A DNA stretch of 64,000 nucleotides from Bacteroidales bacterium (GTDB taxonomy: Bacteria > Bacteroidota > Bacteroidia > Bacteroidales > FEN-979). The position numbers and the translations under genes were made by a program. The stretch is from the NCBI GenBank assembly GCA_025355465.1, contig JANXZO010000026.1, positions 1-64,000 on the forward strand, read 5' to 3'. The number at the start of each line of letters is the position of its first letter. Positions within the stretch are counted from its first letter, which is position 1. A model generated the notes under the pieces. It worked only from the letters and a program-made list of their open reading frames with translations. It did no database searches and was not told where the DNA came from. Below, piece by piece: positions 26,772 to 36,329 of the stretch.

Positions 26772-27454
26772 TTCGCTAACAGATCAGCCACCAGCTTCGG
26801 TAATCCGACACCGGATTTTTCTCTGATTATCTGTAGATTGTAAACCATATATTCCGGACTTGCATTCGGGTCGACCAGATATTTTGGCACCCTTGCCGGA
26901 ACATGCTGAAGCAATCCGGCGGCCGGATACACTTTCAATGAAGTACCAACCACCAGGAGAATGTCGGCATTTCCTGCCAGGGTTACTGCCGGAACAATAT
27001 TCGGGACGGCCTCGCCGAACCAGACGATGTGCGGCCGGAGTTGAGATCCTTTTTCGCAGCAATCACCTTGTTTCAGTTCCCATCCGTGCAGATCATAAAC
27101 CAGGGAAGGATCGGCCGTACTCCTCACCTTTTTTAGTTCCCCATGAAGGTGTAACACCCTTGTGGATCCGGCCCGTTCGTGAAGATCATCGACGTTCTGG
27201 GTAATGATCAGCACTTCGAAGCGGGACTCCAGGGCTACAAGCGCCTTGTGGCCGGCATTGGGTTCCACTTCGAGCAGCTGTTTGCGCCGCTGGTTGTAAA
27301 ATTCAAGCACCAGTTCCGGATCACGCTCCCAGGCTTCGGGCGTAGCCACATCTTCAATCCGGTGGTTGTGCCACAGTCCGTCTGCATCCCGGAAGGTCTG
27401 CAGACCGCTTTCGGCGCTTATTCCGGCACCGGATAAGACCACGATATTTTTCAT
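26756..27454 (-). CDS. Sir2-family NAD-dependent protein deacylase (class III-like)
   Basis: This 232-residue cytosolic sirtuin has GAGISAESGLQTFRD, QNVDDLHERAGS, the catalytic His in LHLHGE, and GTSLKVYPAAGL near the end. EFYNQRR contains the Y-x-x-R pair that marks class III enzymes acting on succinyl or malonyl lysine. The usual zinc-binding cysteines are reduced to one CC pair (GDCCEKG), so structural zinc may be missing. ATG 27454 was chosen because a TATTTTTG box at 27488-27495 would lie across the upstream in-frame TTG (27490). It is divergent from ruvA. Confidence 0.9.
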   Translation of the reverse strand: MKNIVVLSGAGISAESGLQTFRDADGLWHNHRIEDVATPEAWERDPELVLEFYNQRRKQLLEVEPNAGHKALVALESRFEVLIITQNVDDLHERAGSTRVLHLHGELKKVRSTADPSLVYDLHGWELKQGDCCEKGSQLRPHIVWFGEAVPNIVPAVTLAGNADILLVVGTSLKVYPAAGLLQHVPARVPKYLVDPNASPEYMVYNLQIIREKSGVGLPKLVADLLANHSNF

Positions 27455-27487
27455 GTTCGCCAATTGGCCTGTTGTGGGTTTCAGGGT

Positions 27488-27495
27488 CAAAAATA
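27488..27495 (-). promoter_or_regulatory. -7 promoter box before the sirtuin gene
   Basis: TATTTTTG on the minus strand, 33 bases before ATG 27454. It covers the alternative TTG start and therefore argues against it. Confidence 0.5.
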
Positions 27496-27517
27496 GTGTA
27501 AAAACCCGAGTTTTTTT

Positions 27518-27525
27518 TAACTTTG
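27518..27525 (+). promoter_or_regulatory. -7 promoter box before ruvA
   Basis: TAACTTTG matches TAnnTTTG and lies 57 bases before the ruvA ATG at 27583. It is back to back with the sirtuin promoter. Confidence 0.5.
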
Positions 27526-27582
27526 CACTTTTTTACGCAGTCCCCTGAATATTTAACATTTACTAACAACCAAGCGGTTTTC

Positions 27583-28167
27583 ATGTACGAATTCATCAAA
27601 GGAAAACTGGTGGAGCGGAATCCGGCCTACGCCATTATCGAGACCGGTGGGATCGGCTACATTCTCAACATCTCCCTGCATACCTATTCGGAGCTCAGGG
27701 AAGATGACAACTGTATGCTTTTCACCCACCTGGTGGTAAAGGAGGACGATATGCAGCTCTTCGGTTTTTCGTCCAGCGACGAGCGGGAACTTTTCCGGCA
27801 GCTGATCAGCGTTTCCGGTGTGGGAGTAAACACCGCCCGCATCATTTTATCATCCCTGTCACCCCACGATGTTACCGCTGCCATTGCGGAAGGTAACGCA
27901 CCGCTCCTGCAAAGTGTCAAGGGAATCGGGGCAAAGACTGCTCAGCGCATCATCATCGACCTCAAGGATAAGGTTTCCCGTGAATTATTTCCTCACCTAA
28001 AAGTCGGCTTCCAGCACAATACAAAGAAAGAAGAAGCGTTATCAGGATTGATCATTCTGGGATTTCCCAAGATGATTGCTGATAAAGCATTGGTTAAAAT
28101 CATCGAAGCGGAAGGCACCGGCCTGTCAGTTGAGCAATTGATCAAACACGCCCTTAAAATCTTATGA
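27583..28167 (+). CDS. ruvA: Holliday junction branch migration protein RuvA
   Basis: This 194-residue protein has the RuvA OB-fold N-terminus (MYEFIKGKLVERNPAYAII, GIGYILNISLHTY), tandem helix-hairpin-helix motifs (VSGVGVNTARIIL and VKGIGAKTAQRIIIDLKDK) and the C-terminal RuvB-interacting domain. It binds four-way junctions and guides the RuvB motor. ATG 27583 matches the conserved N-terminus; the upstream in-frame ATG at 27523 overlaps the promoter box. No ruvB is nearby. It is followed by sprA, an order conserved in many Bacteroidota. Confidence 0.96.
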   Translation: MYEFIKGKLVERNPAYAIIETGGIGYILNISLHTYSELREDDNCMLFTHLVVKEDDMQLFGFSSSDERELFRQLISVSGVGVNTARIILSSLSPHDVTAAIAEGNAPLLQSVKGIGAKTAQRIIIDLKDKVSRELFPHLKVGFQHNTKKEEALSGLIILGFPKMIADKALVKIIEAEGTGLSVEQLIKHALKIL

Positions 28168-28226
28168 GCAGTGGTTGTTCAATTCGTGTGTTTACCTCGT
28201 TGAAACATTAGAAGAATCGGATCCTG

Positions 28227-31200
28227 GTGAAGTATTATACAAAGGTCGCAGCATATTTTCTTGTCACCCTGGCTGTTTTTTTCATTGCCCGGATGCCGGC
28301 TGCTGCGCAGAGCGATACCACCCGTCTGAAGTATCCGTTCGGCGATGATGCCAACCTCCCCGGAACCGGACACGAGAGCAAACTCTATCTCAAGAATCCG
28401 TCAAACCTTAAAACCAGCATTGAATACGACCCGCTGACAAAGCAGTATTACTACAGCTACAAGATCGGCGACATGATGTACAGGGTTCCGACTACGCTCA
28501 CTTTTGATGAGTACCAGAGTCAGGACATGGAAACCATGATCAACAACTACTGGAAGGAGCGGGCGAATGCTGCCAGCATGGACAATGCCAAAGGATTCAT
28601 CCCAAAGATTGTGATCCCGGGCAAGGTGTTTGAGACCATCTTTGGGAACAATACCGTGGATATTCGTCCGCAGGGTTCTGCCGAGATCAATTTCGGCATT
28701 GTTTCAAACCGCCGGGATGACCCGATGCTCAATACCAACCAGCGAAGGCAGACCAACTTCGACTTTAGCGAAAAGATCCAGATGAATGTGATCGCCAAGA
28801 TCGGCGACAAAATCGAATTCAAAGTCAATTATAACACGGAAGCCACTTTCGATTTTGAAAACAAGTTAAAACTTAAATACGAAGGTAAAGAGGATGATAT
28901 CATTCAGCTGATCGAAGCCGGGGATGTAAGTTTACCACTTACCACCACGCTGATCCGCGGAACCCAGAGCCTTTTCGGGATCAAAGCCAAGCTCCGGTTC
29001 GGCCGGGTGACCGTTACCGCGCTTTATTCGCAGCAGAAGAGTGAAAGCAAGAACATCACGGTGCAGGGAAATGCGCAAACCACCAAGTTCCGGATCAGGG
29101 CCGATGAATATGAAGAGAATAAACATTTCTTTATAGCACAGACTTTCCGCGGGAGATATAAGGATGCGTTAAAAAAACTGCCTACCGTTACCTCCAACAT
29201 TAACATCCTTAAGATCGAGGTATGGGTGACCAACATCGGTGCCGCCGTTACCGAAAACCGTAACATCGTGGCCTTCATGGACCTGGGTGAAAGTGAACCC
29301 TACAACCCCTTGTTCACCGGAGACCCCGCCCGGCGCGACCCCAGAAACAGCTCAAACAACCTTTACCAGGTCATCATGCCTACCCCTGCCGATACGGCCA
29401 AAGTGCGCAATATCAACACGGTAACCGATTACCTCAAAGGTCCTAAGTTTGGATTGATCTCGGGGCAGGATTTCGAAAAGGTGGAGAGTGCCCGCAAGCT
29501 GCTGCCCTCCGAGTACACCTTCAATGCAAAAGTGGGTTTTGTTTCGTTAAATACCGCGCTCAATCCCGATCAGACGCTGGCCGTTGCCTATCAGTATCAG
29601 GTGGTTGGCGACACTGCCGTGTACCAGGTAGGAGAGTTCTCCGATCAGGGGATAACGACTCCCAAGAGTCTGATCGTTAAGTTGTTGAAGAGCACTTCGC
29701 TGAACACCAAAATACCGCTTTGGAACCTCATGATGAAAAACGTTTATGCATTGGGAGCATACCAGCTGCAATCGAGCGACTTCACCATGAACATCCTTTA
29801 CTCCGGCAACGCCAACGGGGTTCCCACTGCCTACATCTCCGAAGGCCGGATCAAGGGGGTTCCGTTGCTTCGCGTACTCAACTTCGACAACCTCAACCAG
29901 CAGTTCAATCCTCCGCCCGACGGCATGTTCGACTTCATCGACAATGCCACCACGCAGGGAGGAACCATACAGGCCTCGAACGGGCGTATATTCTTCACTG
30001 TGCTGGAGCCCTTCGGAAAGGACCTGCGCGATTCGATCCGGGATCCGAATAACATCAAGGCCTCGGAGGCACTGGCCGATAAATACTGCTTCGATTCGCT
30101 CTATACCATGACGAAATCGATGGCGCGCCAGTATCCCGACAAGAACAAATTCGTACTCGACGGATTCTATAAGTCGTCTGCAGGTTCCGAAATATCGCTG
30201 AATGCACTCAATGTTCCTGCCGGATCAGTGCGGGTGACAGCCGGCGGTGTTCAGCTTCAGGAGAATGTTGATTACACCGTGGATTATACACTGGGCCGGG
30301 TACGTATCATCAATGAGGGCATTTTGAATTCGGGTACCCCGATCAACATTTCGCTGGAAAGCAATGAGATGTTCAATGTGCAAACCAAACGCCTGATGGG
30401 GGCCCACGTCGACTACAAGATCAACAAGGATTTTGTGATTGGCGCCACCATCCTGAACCTGAATGAGCGACCTCTTACGCAGCATGTGAACTACGGCGAC
30501 GAGCCCATCTCCAATACCGTTTGGGGGATGAACCTCACCTACCGCACACAATCGCGGCTGATTACACGGTTTATTGATGCCCTCCCTTTCATTTCCACCA
30601 AAGCACCGTCGAACATAGCCGTAGATGCTGAATTCGCACAATTTATCCCGGGTCACTCACGGGCCATCGGAGCCGCAGGAACCACCTATATCGATGATTT
30701 TGAAGGAGCGAAATCGACCATCGACCTGAAGAATATCGGCAACTGGTTCATGGCCAGCACCCCGCAAAACCAGGTTACGCCCGATATGTTCCCGGAGGCC
30801 GCCCCCGGTACCCGGCTGATGTATGGTTTTAACCGCTCGCGGTTAGCCTGGTATATCATCGACCCGCTGTTTTATGATAAGAATACCTCCCTCATCCCGC
30901 CCAATGTTTCAAACCAGGAGCTTTCGAAACAGTATGTACGCCAGGTATGGGAAACCGAAATCTTCCCGAATAAGCAGCCCCTGAACGGCGTCCCCGTCAA
31001 CCTGGCGGTACTCAACATGGCCTACTATCCGGCTGAACGCGGTCCTTACAATTACGACACGCACCCAACCCAGTTTTCAAAAGGTCTCAGTGCCGATGGC
31101 ACCCTGGCAATGCCTGAAACACGCTGGGGAGGTGTCATGCGGAAAATTGAGACCTCCGATTTCGATGCTACCAACATCCAGTACATAGAGTTCTGGATGA

Positions 31201-34200
31201 TGGATCCGTTTGTTGATGACTCCTTAAACACGGGTCAGCTATATTTTAACCTGGGGGACATCTCGGAGGATATTCTGCGCGACGGCCGGAAAAGTTATGA
31301 AAACGGACTTCCCGTAAATGGCATTGTCACCGGAGTGGATACAACAGACTGGGGACGGGTACCACAGCTCCAGGCACTGGTGGATGCCTTCGACAATGAT
31401 CCGGCTTCGAGACCTTTTCAGGATGTTGGTTACGACGGTCTCAGCGACAAAGATGAGGTATCATTTTTCGATACAAGCTATGTTTCCAAGGTCCGCACGC
31501 TCTTTGGCCCTACATCACAGGCCTATAAAAACGCATCAACCGACCCGTCATCGGATAACTACCATTACTTCCGGGGATCGGATTACGACAACAACCCCGA
31601 TTTCAGCAATGTGCTTAACCGCTATAAAATGTTCAATGGTCCGGAAGGAAACTCGCCCACCACCGAACAATCGCCGCAGAATTATCCGACCCTGGCCACC
31701 ACCCTCCCCAACATCGAGGATATCAACAAAGACAACACCCTCAGCGAAACAGAGCGGTATTACCAGTATGTGGTAAACCTGAGCCGGGATAAAATGAAGG
31801 CCGGAAGCAACTACATCACGAATGTTTACCGAGCAACCGACATCCCATTGGCCGACGGAACCCGGGGATCCGTGAAGTGGTATCAGTTCAAAATACCCAT
31901 CCGTACGCCTGATAAGGTGATCGGAAACATCAACGACTTTACCTCCATTCGATTTATGAGGATGTTCTTCAAGAATTTTGAAAGGCCCGTCGTCTGTCGT
32001 TTTGCCACCATGGAACTGACCCGCGGAGAATGGCGGAAATACAATTACAGTCTGCTTTCACCCGGCGAATATATCCCCGATGATCTCCAGAACGGTACCC
32101 AGTTCGACATCGCCACGGTAAGCCTTGAGGAAAACGGAAGCAAACAGCCGATCCCGTATGTCATTCCCCCGGGAATTCAGCGCGAAACAAACTGGGGGTC
32201 AACAAACATGCAGAAGCTGAATGAACAGTCCATGTCGTTTAAAGTCTGCAACCTGGTGGATGGTGATGCAAGAGCTGCCTACAAGACCTCGGAATTCGAT
32301 TTCAGGCAGTTCAAACGCCTGAACATGTTTGTTCATGCGGAGCAATCCATCCGTACGCAAAATCTGAAGGCAGGCGACCTGACCGTATTTATGCGGATCG
32401 GTTCCGACTTCACGGATAACTATTACGAATATGAGATCCCGCTCAATTTTACCGCCTGGGGAACACGGGCAGATAATCCTGAGGCAATATGGCCCGATGC
32501 CAATGCTTTCGACGTAGAGCTCGACAAACTGGTTCAGGTTAAATACGACCGGCTTGTGGCCATGCAGGAGCAGGGGTTACAACTGTCGGCAAGCATGCCA
32601 TTTTCAGAATTCGATGGCAAAAACAAGATCACCATTGTGGGATCGCCTACCATCAGCGATGTGCGGGCGATCATGATCGGGGTCAGAAATCCCAAGAAGG
32701 CACAAATCTCACCTGATGATGACGGACAGGCAAAATGCGCAGAGATCTGGGTGGATGAACTGCGGCTCACCGACTTCAACAAAAAAGGCGGTTGGGCTGC
32801 CACTGCCCGCGTGGCCGTTGACCTCGCCGATCTTGGCAGAATTCAGCTGACCGGAAGTTACAGCAGTGCTGGGTTCGGGGCCATTGAGCAGAAGCAGACC
32901 CAGCGGCTCATGGAGTCGATCGTTAATTTCGGGTTTGACACCGACCTGGAACTTGGAAAGTTTTTTCCGGCAAAAACGGGTATCCGGATCCCCATGCATT
33001 TCGACTACTCCATGGTGCAGAACAGTCCGCTGTACGATCCGCTCAATCCCGACCTCTACCTGTCGGATGTGCTGAACGCCTTCGATACGAAGCAGGAAAA
33101 GGATTCAATCAGGTCGCTCACCCAGACTTACACCCAGCGTAAGAACTTTAACCTTATGAACGTACGGAAGGAGCGAACGAATGACAAGAAACCCAAAATT
33201 TACGATATCGAGAACTTCAACATCAGTTATTCCTATTCTGAGACCTATCATCGCGATCCGGATATTGAGTATGACCTGAAGAAGAAATATTCCGGGGGGA
33301 TCGGTTACACCTATGCCGCCCTTCCCAAAAACGTTCAGCCTTTCCAGCGTTCGAGGGCGCTCGGAAAGTCGAAGGCCTTTGCCCTGATCAAGGATTTCAA
33401 CTTCTACTACCTGCCGAAATCGTTTACTTTCCGTACCGACATGAACCGGGAGTTCAACCAGCGCAAATTCAGGAACAAGAGCCGGGCGATTGTCCCCATG
33501 GAGACATTTTATATTAAGCGATGGGACTGGACCCGGTTGTACGACCTGAAATATGATTTCTCAAAATCGCTGAAATTCACCTTGCTCGCCAATTCCAATG
33601 CTTTTGTAAATGAACCGCCCGGAGTCATCGACCGCTCAAACCGCGACCAGGTGTGGAGCCAGATTTTCTCCTTCGGAACGATAAGTACCTATTCGCAGAC
33701 ATTCACGGTTACCTGGGAATTACCGTTCGCAAAGATTCCGATCCTTGATTTTATCTCACTCAATGCAGGGTACCAGGCTATGTACCGCTGGAATGCGAGT
33801 CCGTTGTCGATCCAGCCCCAGTTCGGGAACTCCATCGAAAACAGCAACAATAAGGTTCTGAACGGAAACCTGAACTTCGTTACGCTTTACAATAAAATCC
33901 CTTACCTGAAAAAGATAAACCAGGGCAATACCGGGAATCAGCGAAACAAGGGTCCGGAACCGATCAGGGCTGCTGGCCCCAAAGATAAGAACCTGGCAAA
34001 ACAGGATAGCCTGAAGGCAGAAAAGCCCAAGGTCAACATCGGTAAAATCCTGCTGGATGGCACCCTGAGGATCCTGATGGGTGTGCGTACCGCCAAATTT
34101 ACCTACACCCAGGGCAATGGCATCCTGCTTCCTGGTTTTAACCCCGAACCCAATGCCCTGGGGAATGACTGGGGAACGAATGCTCCCGGACTGGGGTTCG

Positions 34201-35426
34201 TGTTCGGCGACCAGTCTGACATCCGCCCAAAGGCGGTCGACAGAGGCTGGCTTACCCTCGATACCAACCTCAACAACCCATACCTTACCAAGTATACCGA
34301 GAACCTGAATATCAACATCAGCGTTGAGCCCATTAAAGATCTGCGCATTGAGCTGACCATGACCCGGATGTATTCAAGAAATCACCAGGAGTACTTCCGT
34401 GCCGACCGCTACGGTAATTTCCCAACCTCCCCCATGTCGGCGATGGATGGAGGTAATTTCAGTATGTCGTGCATCATCATCGGCACCTCCTTTGCCGGTG
34501 AAACTGACGGACGATCGGTCACCTTTGAAACAATGAAGCAAAACCGGGAGGTAATTGCAGCGAGGTTTGCGGCCATCAATCCCAATTCCAAGGGGATCAA
34601 TGATTCTACAGGGTATCCTGTAGGTTACGGACCCACCAGCCAGGATGTGCTTGCTACCGCGTTCCTGGCTGCCTATAAAGGGCAGGATCCGGCAAAGATC
34701 GGGCTCACCTCTTTTCCATCGATTCCCTTACCCAACTGGCGTATTCAATATGACGGACTGGCCAAACTGAAGATCTTCAAAACGTGGCTTCGTACGCTGA
34801 CCCTTACCCATGCCTACCTTTCCACGTACAGCATCGGATCTTACCATTCGAATATCCGCTATGGTGAACGGGACGGAATGCCTTACATTACCAACGATGC
34901 CGGGAATTTTATTCCGCAATCAGAATTTATGGTGGTCTCCATCACTGAACAGTTTAACCCGCTGATCAAAGTCGACCTCGGATTTGCAAACAGTTTGCTG
35001 GCCAACGTGGAGATGCGCCGGGCGCGGAATATCGCATTTTCATTTGCCAACAATCAGCTCACCGAGATCAGCAGCAACGAATTCATTATCGGCCTTGGCT
35101 ATCGCTTTAAGGGAATCCGGCTTAACTTCTCCGGACTTTTCGGGGGCGGGAAGAAGGCCAAAACCAACAGCGACCTCAACCTCAAACTGGACTTCTCCCT
35201 GCGTCAGAATAAAACGGTCCTGCGGCGTATCGACCAGGATGTAAACCAGATATCCACCGGTCAGCAGGTGATGTCGCTCAACTTCTCGGCCGACTATAAC
35301 CTGAGTGCCCGCTTCAATGTGCGTTTTTATTTCGACAAGGTGATCAACTCTCCGTTTGTTTCCAACCAATACCGTACATCCAACACCAAAGGCGGACTGG
35401 CTCTGAGGTTTACCCTGTCGCAGTAA
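28227..35426 (+). CDS. sprA: T9SS outer membrane translocon protein SprA
   Basis: SprA forms the giant outer-membrane pore of the type IX secretion system, through which folded cargo with C-terminal sorting domains leaves the cell. The predicted product, 2399 residues, has the normal family length. It opens with a signal peptide (about 1-28) and the SprA N-terminal block (LKYPFGDDANLPGTG, YYYSYKIGDMMYRVPTTLTF). Long beta-strand-rich stretches continue to the C-terminus (GLALRFTLSQ). It starts with GTG at 28227. The order ruvA-sprA-gcvH is conserved in the phylum and supports the call. Two likely T9SS cargo genes follow within 15 kb. It probably shares a transcript with ruvA (59-base gap). Confidence 0.95.
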   Translation: MKYYTKVAAYFLVTLAVFFIARMPAAAQSDTTRLKYPFGDDANLPGTGHESKLYLKNPSNLKTSIEYDPLTKQYYYSYKIGDMMYRVPTTLTFDEYQSQDMETMINNYWKERANAASMDNAKGFIPKIVIPGKVFETIFGNNTVDIRPQGSAEINFGIVSNRRDDPMLNTNQRRQTNFDFSEKIQMNVIAKIGDKIEFKVNYNTEATFDFENKLKLKYEGKEDDIIQLIEAGDVSLPLTTTLIRGTQSLFGIKAKLRFGRVTVTALYSQQKSESKNITVQGNAQTTKFRIRADEYEENKHFFIAQTFRGRYKDALKKLPTVTSNINILKIEVWVTNIGAAVTENRNIVAFMDLGESEPYNPLFTGDPARRDPRNSSNNLYQVIMPTPADTAKVRNINTVTDYLKGPKFGLISGQDFEKVESARKLLPSEYTFNAKVGFVSLNTALNPDQTLAVAYQYQVVGDTAVYQVGEFSDQGITTPKSLIVKLLKSTSLNTKIPLWNLMMKNVYALGAYQLQSSDFTMNILYSGNANGVPTAYISEGRIKGVPLLRVLNFDNLNQQFNPPPDGMFDFIDNATTQGGTIQASNGRIFFTVLEPFGKDLRDSIRDPNNIKASEALADKYCFDSLYTMTKSMARQYPDKNKFVLDGFYKSSAGSEISLNALNVPAGSVRVTAGGVQLQENVDYTVDYTLGRVRIINEGILNSGTPINISLESNEMFNVQTKRLMGAHVDYKINKDFVIGATILNLNERPLTQHVNYGDEPISNTVWGMNLTYRTQSRLITRFIDALPFISTKAPSNIAVDAEFAQFIPGHSRAIGAAGTTYIDDFEGAKSTIDLKNIGNWFMASTPQNQVTPDMFPEAAPGTRLMYGFNRSRLAWYIIDPLFYDKNTSLIPPNVSNQELSKQYVRQVWETEIFPNKQPLNGVPVNLAVLNMAYYPAERGPYNYDTHPTQFSKGLSADGTLAMPETRWGGVMRKIETSDFDATNIQYIEFWMMDPFVDDSLNTGQLYFNLGDISEDILRDGRKSYENGLPVNGIVTGVDTTDWGRVPQLQALVDAFDNDPASRPFQDVGYDGLSDKDEVSFFDTSYVSKVRTLFGPTSQAYKNASTDPSSDNYHYFRGSDYDNNPDFSNVLNRYKMFNGPEGNSPTTEQSPQNYPTLATTLPNIEDINKDNTLSETERYYQYVVNLSRDKMKAGSNYITNVYRATDIPLADGTRGSVKWYQFKIPIRTPDKVIGNINDFTSIRFMRMFFKNFERPVVCRFATMELTRGEWRKYNYSLLSPGEYIPDDLQNGTQFDIATVSLEENGSKQPIPYVIPPGIQRETNWGSTNMQKLNEQSMSFKVCNLVDGDARAAYKTSEFDFRQFKRLNMFVHAEQSIRTQNLKAGDLTVFMRIGSDFTDNYYEYEIPLNFTAWGTRADNPEAIWPDANAFDVELDKLVQVKYDRLVAMQEQGLQLSASMPFSEFDGKNKITIVGSPTISDVRAIMIGVRNPKKAQISPDDDGQAKCAEIWVDELRLTDFNKKGGWAATARVAVDLADLGRIQLTGSYSSAGFGAIEQKQTQRLMESIVNFGFDTDLELGKFFPAKTGIRIPMHFDYSMVQNSPLYDPLNPDLYLSDVLNAFDTKQEKDSIRSLTQTYTQRKNFNLMNVRKERTNDKKPKIYDIENFNISYSYSETYHRDPDIEYDLKKKYSGGIGYTYAALPKNVQPFQRSRALGKSKAFALIKDFNFYYLPKSFTFRTDMNREFNQRKFRNKSRAIVPMETFYIKRWDWTRLYDLKYDFSKSLKFTLLANSNAFVNEPPGVIDRSNRDQVWSQIFSFGTISTYSQTFTVTWELPFAKIPILDFISLNAGYQAMYRWNASPLSIQPQFGNSIENSNNKVLNGNLNFVTLYNKIPYLKKINQGNTGNQRNKGPEPIRAAGPKDKNLAKQDSLKAEKPKVNIGKILLDGTLRILMGVRTAKFTYTQGNGILLPGFNPEPNALGNDWGTNAPGLGFVFGDQSDIRPKAVDRGWLTLDTNLNNPYLTKYTENLNINISVEPIKDLRIELTMTRMYSRNHQEYFRADRYGNFPTSPMSAMDGGNFSMSCIIIGTSFAGETDGRSVTFETMKQNREVIAARFAAINPNSKGINDSTGYPVGYGPTSQDVLATAFLAAYKGQDPAKIGLTSFPSIPLPNWRIQYDGLAKLKIFKTWLRTLTLTHAYLSTYSIGSYHSNIRYGERDGMPYITNDAGNFIPQSEFMVVSITEQFNPLIKVDLGFANSLLANVEMRRARNIAFSFANNQLTEISSNEFIIGLGYRFKGIRLNFSGLFGGGKKAKTNSDLNLKLDFSLRQNKTVLRRIDQDVNQISTGQQVMSLNFSADYNLSARFNVRFYFDKVINSPFVSNQYRTSNTKGGLALRFTLSQ

Positions 35427-35454
35427 ACATGTGAACAAATCAGCTCCGGCAACA

Positions 35455-35483
35455 TTGCCGGATTGAAAAAAGATGTAATTTTG
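35455..35483 (+). promoter_or_regulatory. Promoter before gcvH (-33 and -7)
   Basis: TTG at 35455-35457 and TAATTTTG at 35476-35483 are separated by 18 bases, close to the Bacteroidota -33/-7 layout. The ATG follows 25 bases later. It is the best two-part promoter match in the window. Confidence 0.55.
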
Positions 35484-35508
35484 AAAAAACATTAAAACAG
35501 CAACTGTT

Positions 35509-35889
35509 ATGAACGTTCCTGCAAATCTCAAGTACACGAAGGACCATGAATGGCTGAAAGTTGAAGGCGAACACGCCTGGATCGGCATTACCGACCATGC
35601 CCAGCATGAGTTAGGGGATATAGTTTTTATTGAAGTCGAAACTGTTGGAGAGATCCTCGGAAAACATGAGTCGTTCGGTACCATTGAGGCCGTTAAGACC
35701 GTGTCCGACATCTTTATGCCTGTTGGAGGAGAGGTGCTGGAATTCAACGAAGCACTCACCACCAAGCCTGAGATCATCAACCAGGATCCATACGACAAAG
35801 GCTGGATCATCAAGATCAAGGTTTCCGATGCCGGAGAAATTGCCGAGCTGCTCGATGCAACACAATACGAGGAGCTTATTAACGCCTGA
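35509..35889 (+). CDS. gcvH: Glycine cleavage system H protein
   Basis: This 126-residue lipoyl-domain protein has YTKDHEWLKVEGE at the N-terminus, GDIVFIEVETVGE, and the lipoylation site Lys63 in FGTIEAVKTVSD. It shuttles the aminomethyl group between the P and T proteins of the glycine cleavage complex; the genes for P, T and L are not in the window. Its stop codon overlaps the ATG of the VanZ-family gene (TGATG), so the two are translationally coupled. Confidence 0.96.
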   Translation: MNVPANLKYTKDHEWLKVEGEHAWIGITDHAQHELGDIVFIEVETVGEILGKHESFGTIEAVKTVSDIFMPVGGEVLEFNEALTTKPEIINQDPYDKGWIIKIKVSDAGEIAELLDATQYEELINA

Positions 35890-36326
35890 TGGCGAAAACC
35901 CCCGGTAACCACGTGCGACTGGCAGGATTTTTTAAATACAATCTCTGGGGCATTCTTTGGGGGCTCCTCATTGTTTTGCTTACCGTCCTGCCGGGAAAAG
36001 TCTTTCCGCGTCTTCCCTCGTTTATGGACCTGCTCCAGCCTGATAAGTTGGTGCATGTCTTTATTTTTGCCGTCTACTTCTTTCTTCAGGCTCGCGGTTT
36101 CCTGCTGCAGAATAGCTTCCGTGCCTTACAGAAAAATGCAGGCGTAATCACCCTGATCATTGGCCTGTCACTCGGCGCAGCCACTGAAATCATCCAGGAA
36201 CTCTGGGTTCCCATGCGACATGGCGACATCTATGATTTTATCTCCGATGTTGTCGGATGTCTGATCGGATGGGGTGGCTACAGATATTTTGCCAGCATCC
36301 GGAAAGAACGGTCTGATCTGACTTGA
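35889..36326 (+). CDS. VanZ-family membrane protein
   Basis: This 145-residue protein has about four transmembrane helices and VanZ-like motifs: LLQPDKLVHVFIFAVYFF after the first helix and GAATEIIQELWVPMRHGDIYD before the last. The VanZ family is linked to low-level teicoplanin resistance in Gram-positives, but the function of Bacteroidota homologues is unknown. Coupling to gcvH by TGATG is seen in related genomes, suggesting an inherited operon rather than a functional link. It converges on the cargo gene with a 3-base gap. Confidence 0.85.
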   Translation: MAKTPGNHVRLAGFFKYNLWGILWGLLIVLLTVLPGKVFPRLPSFMDLLQPDKLVHVFIFAVYFFLQARGFLLQNSFRALQKNAGVITLIIGLSLGAATEIIQELWVPMRHGDIYDFISDVVGCLIGWGGYRYFASIRKERSDLT

Positions 36327-36329
36327 TCC

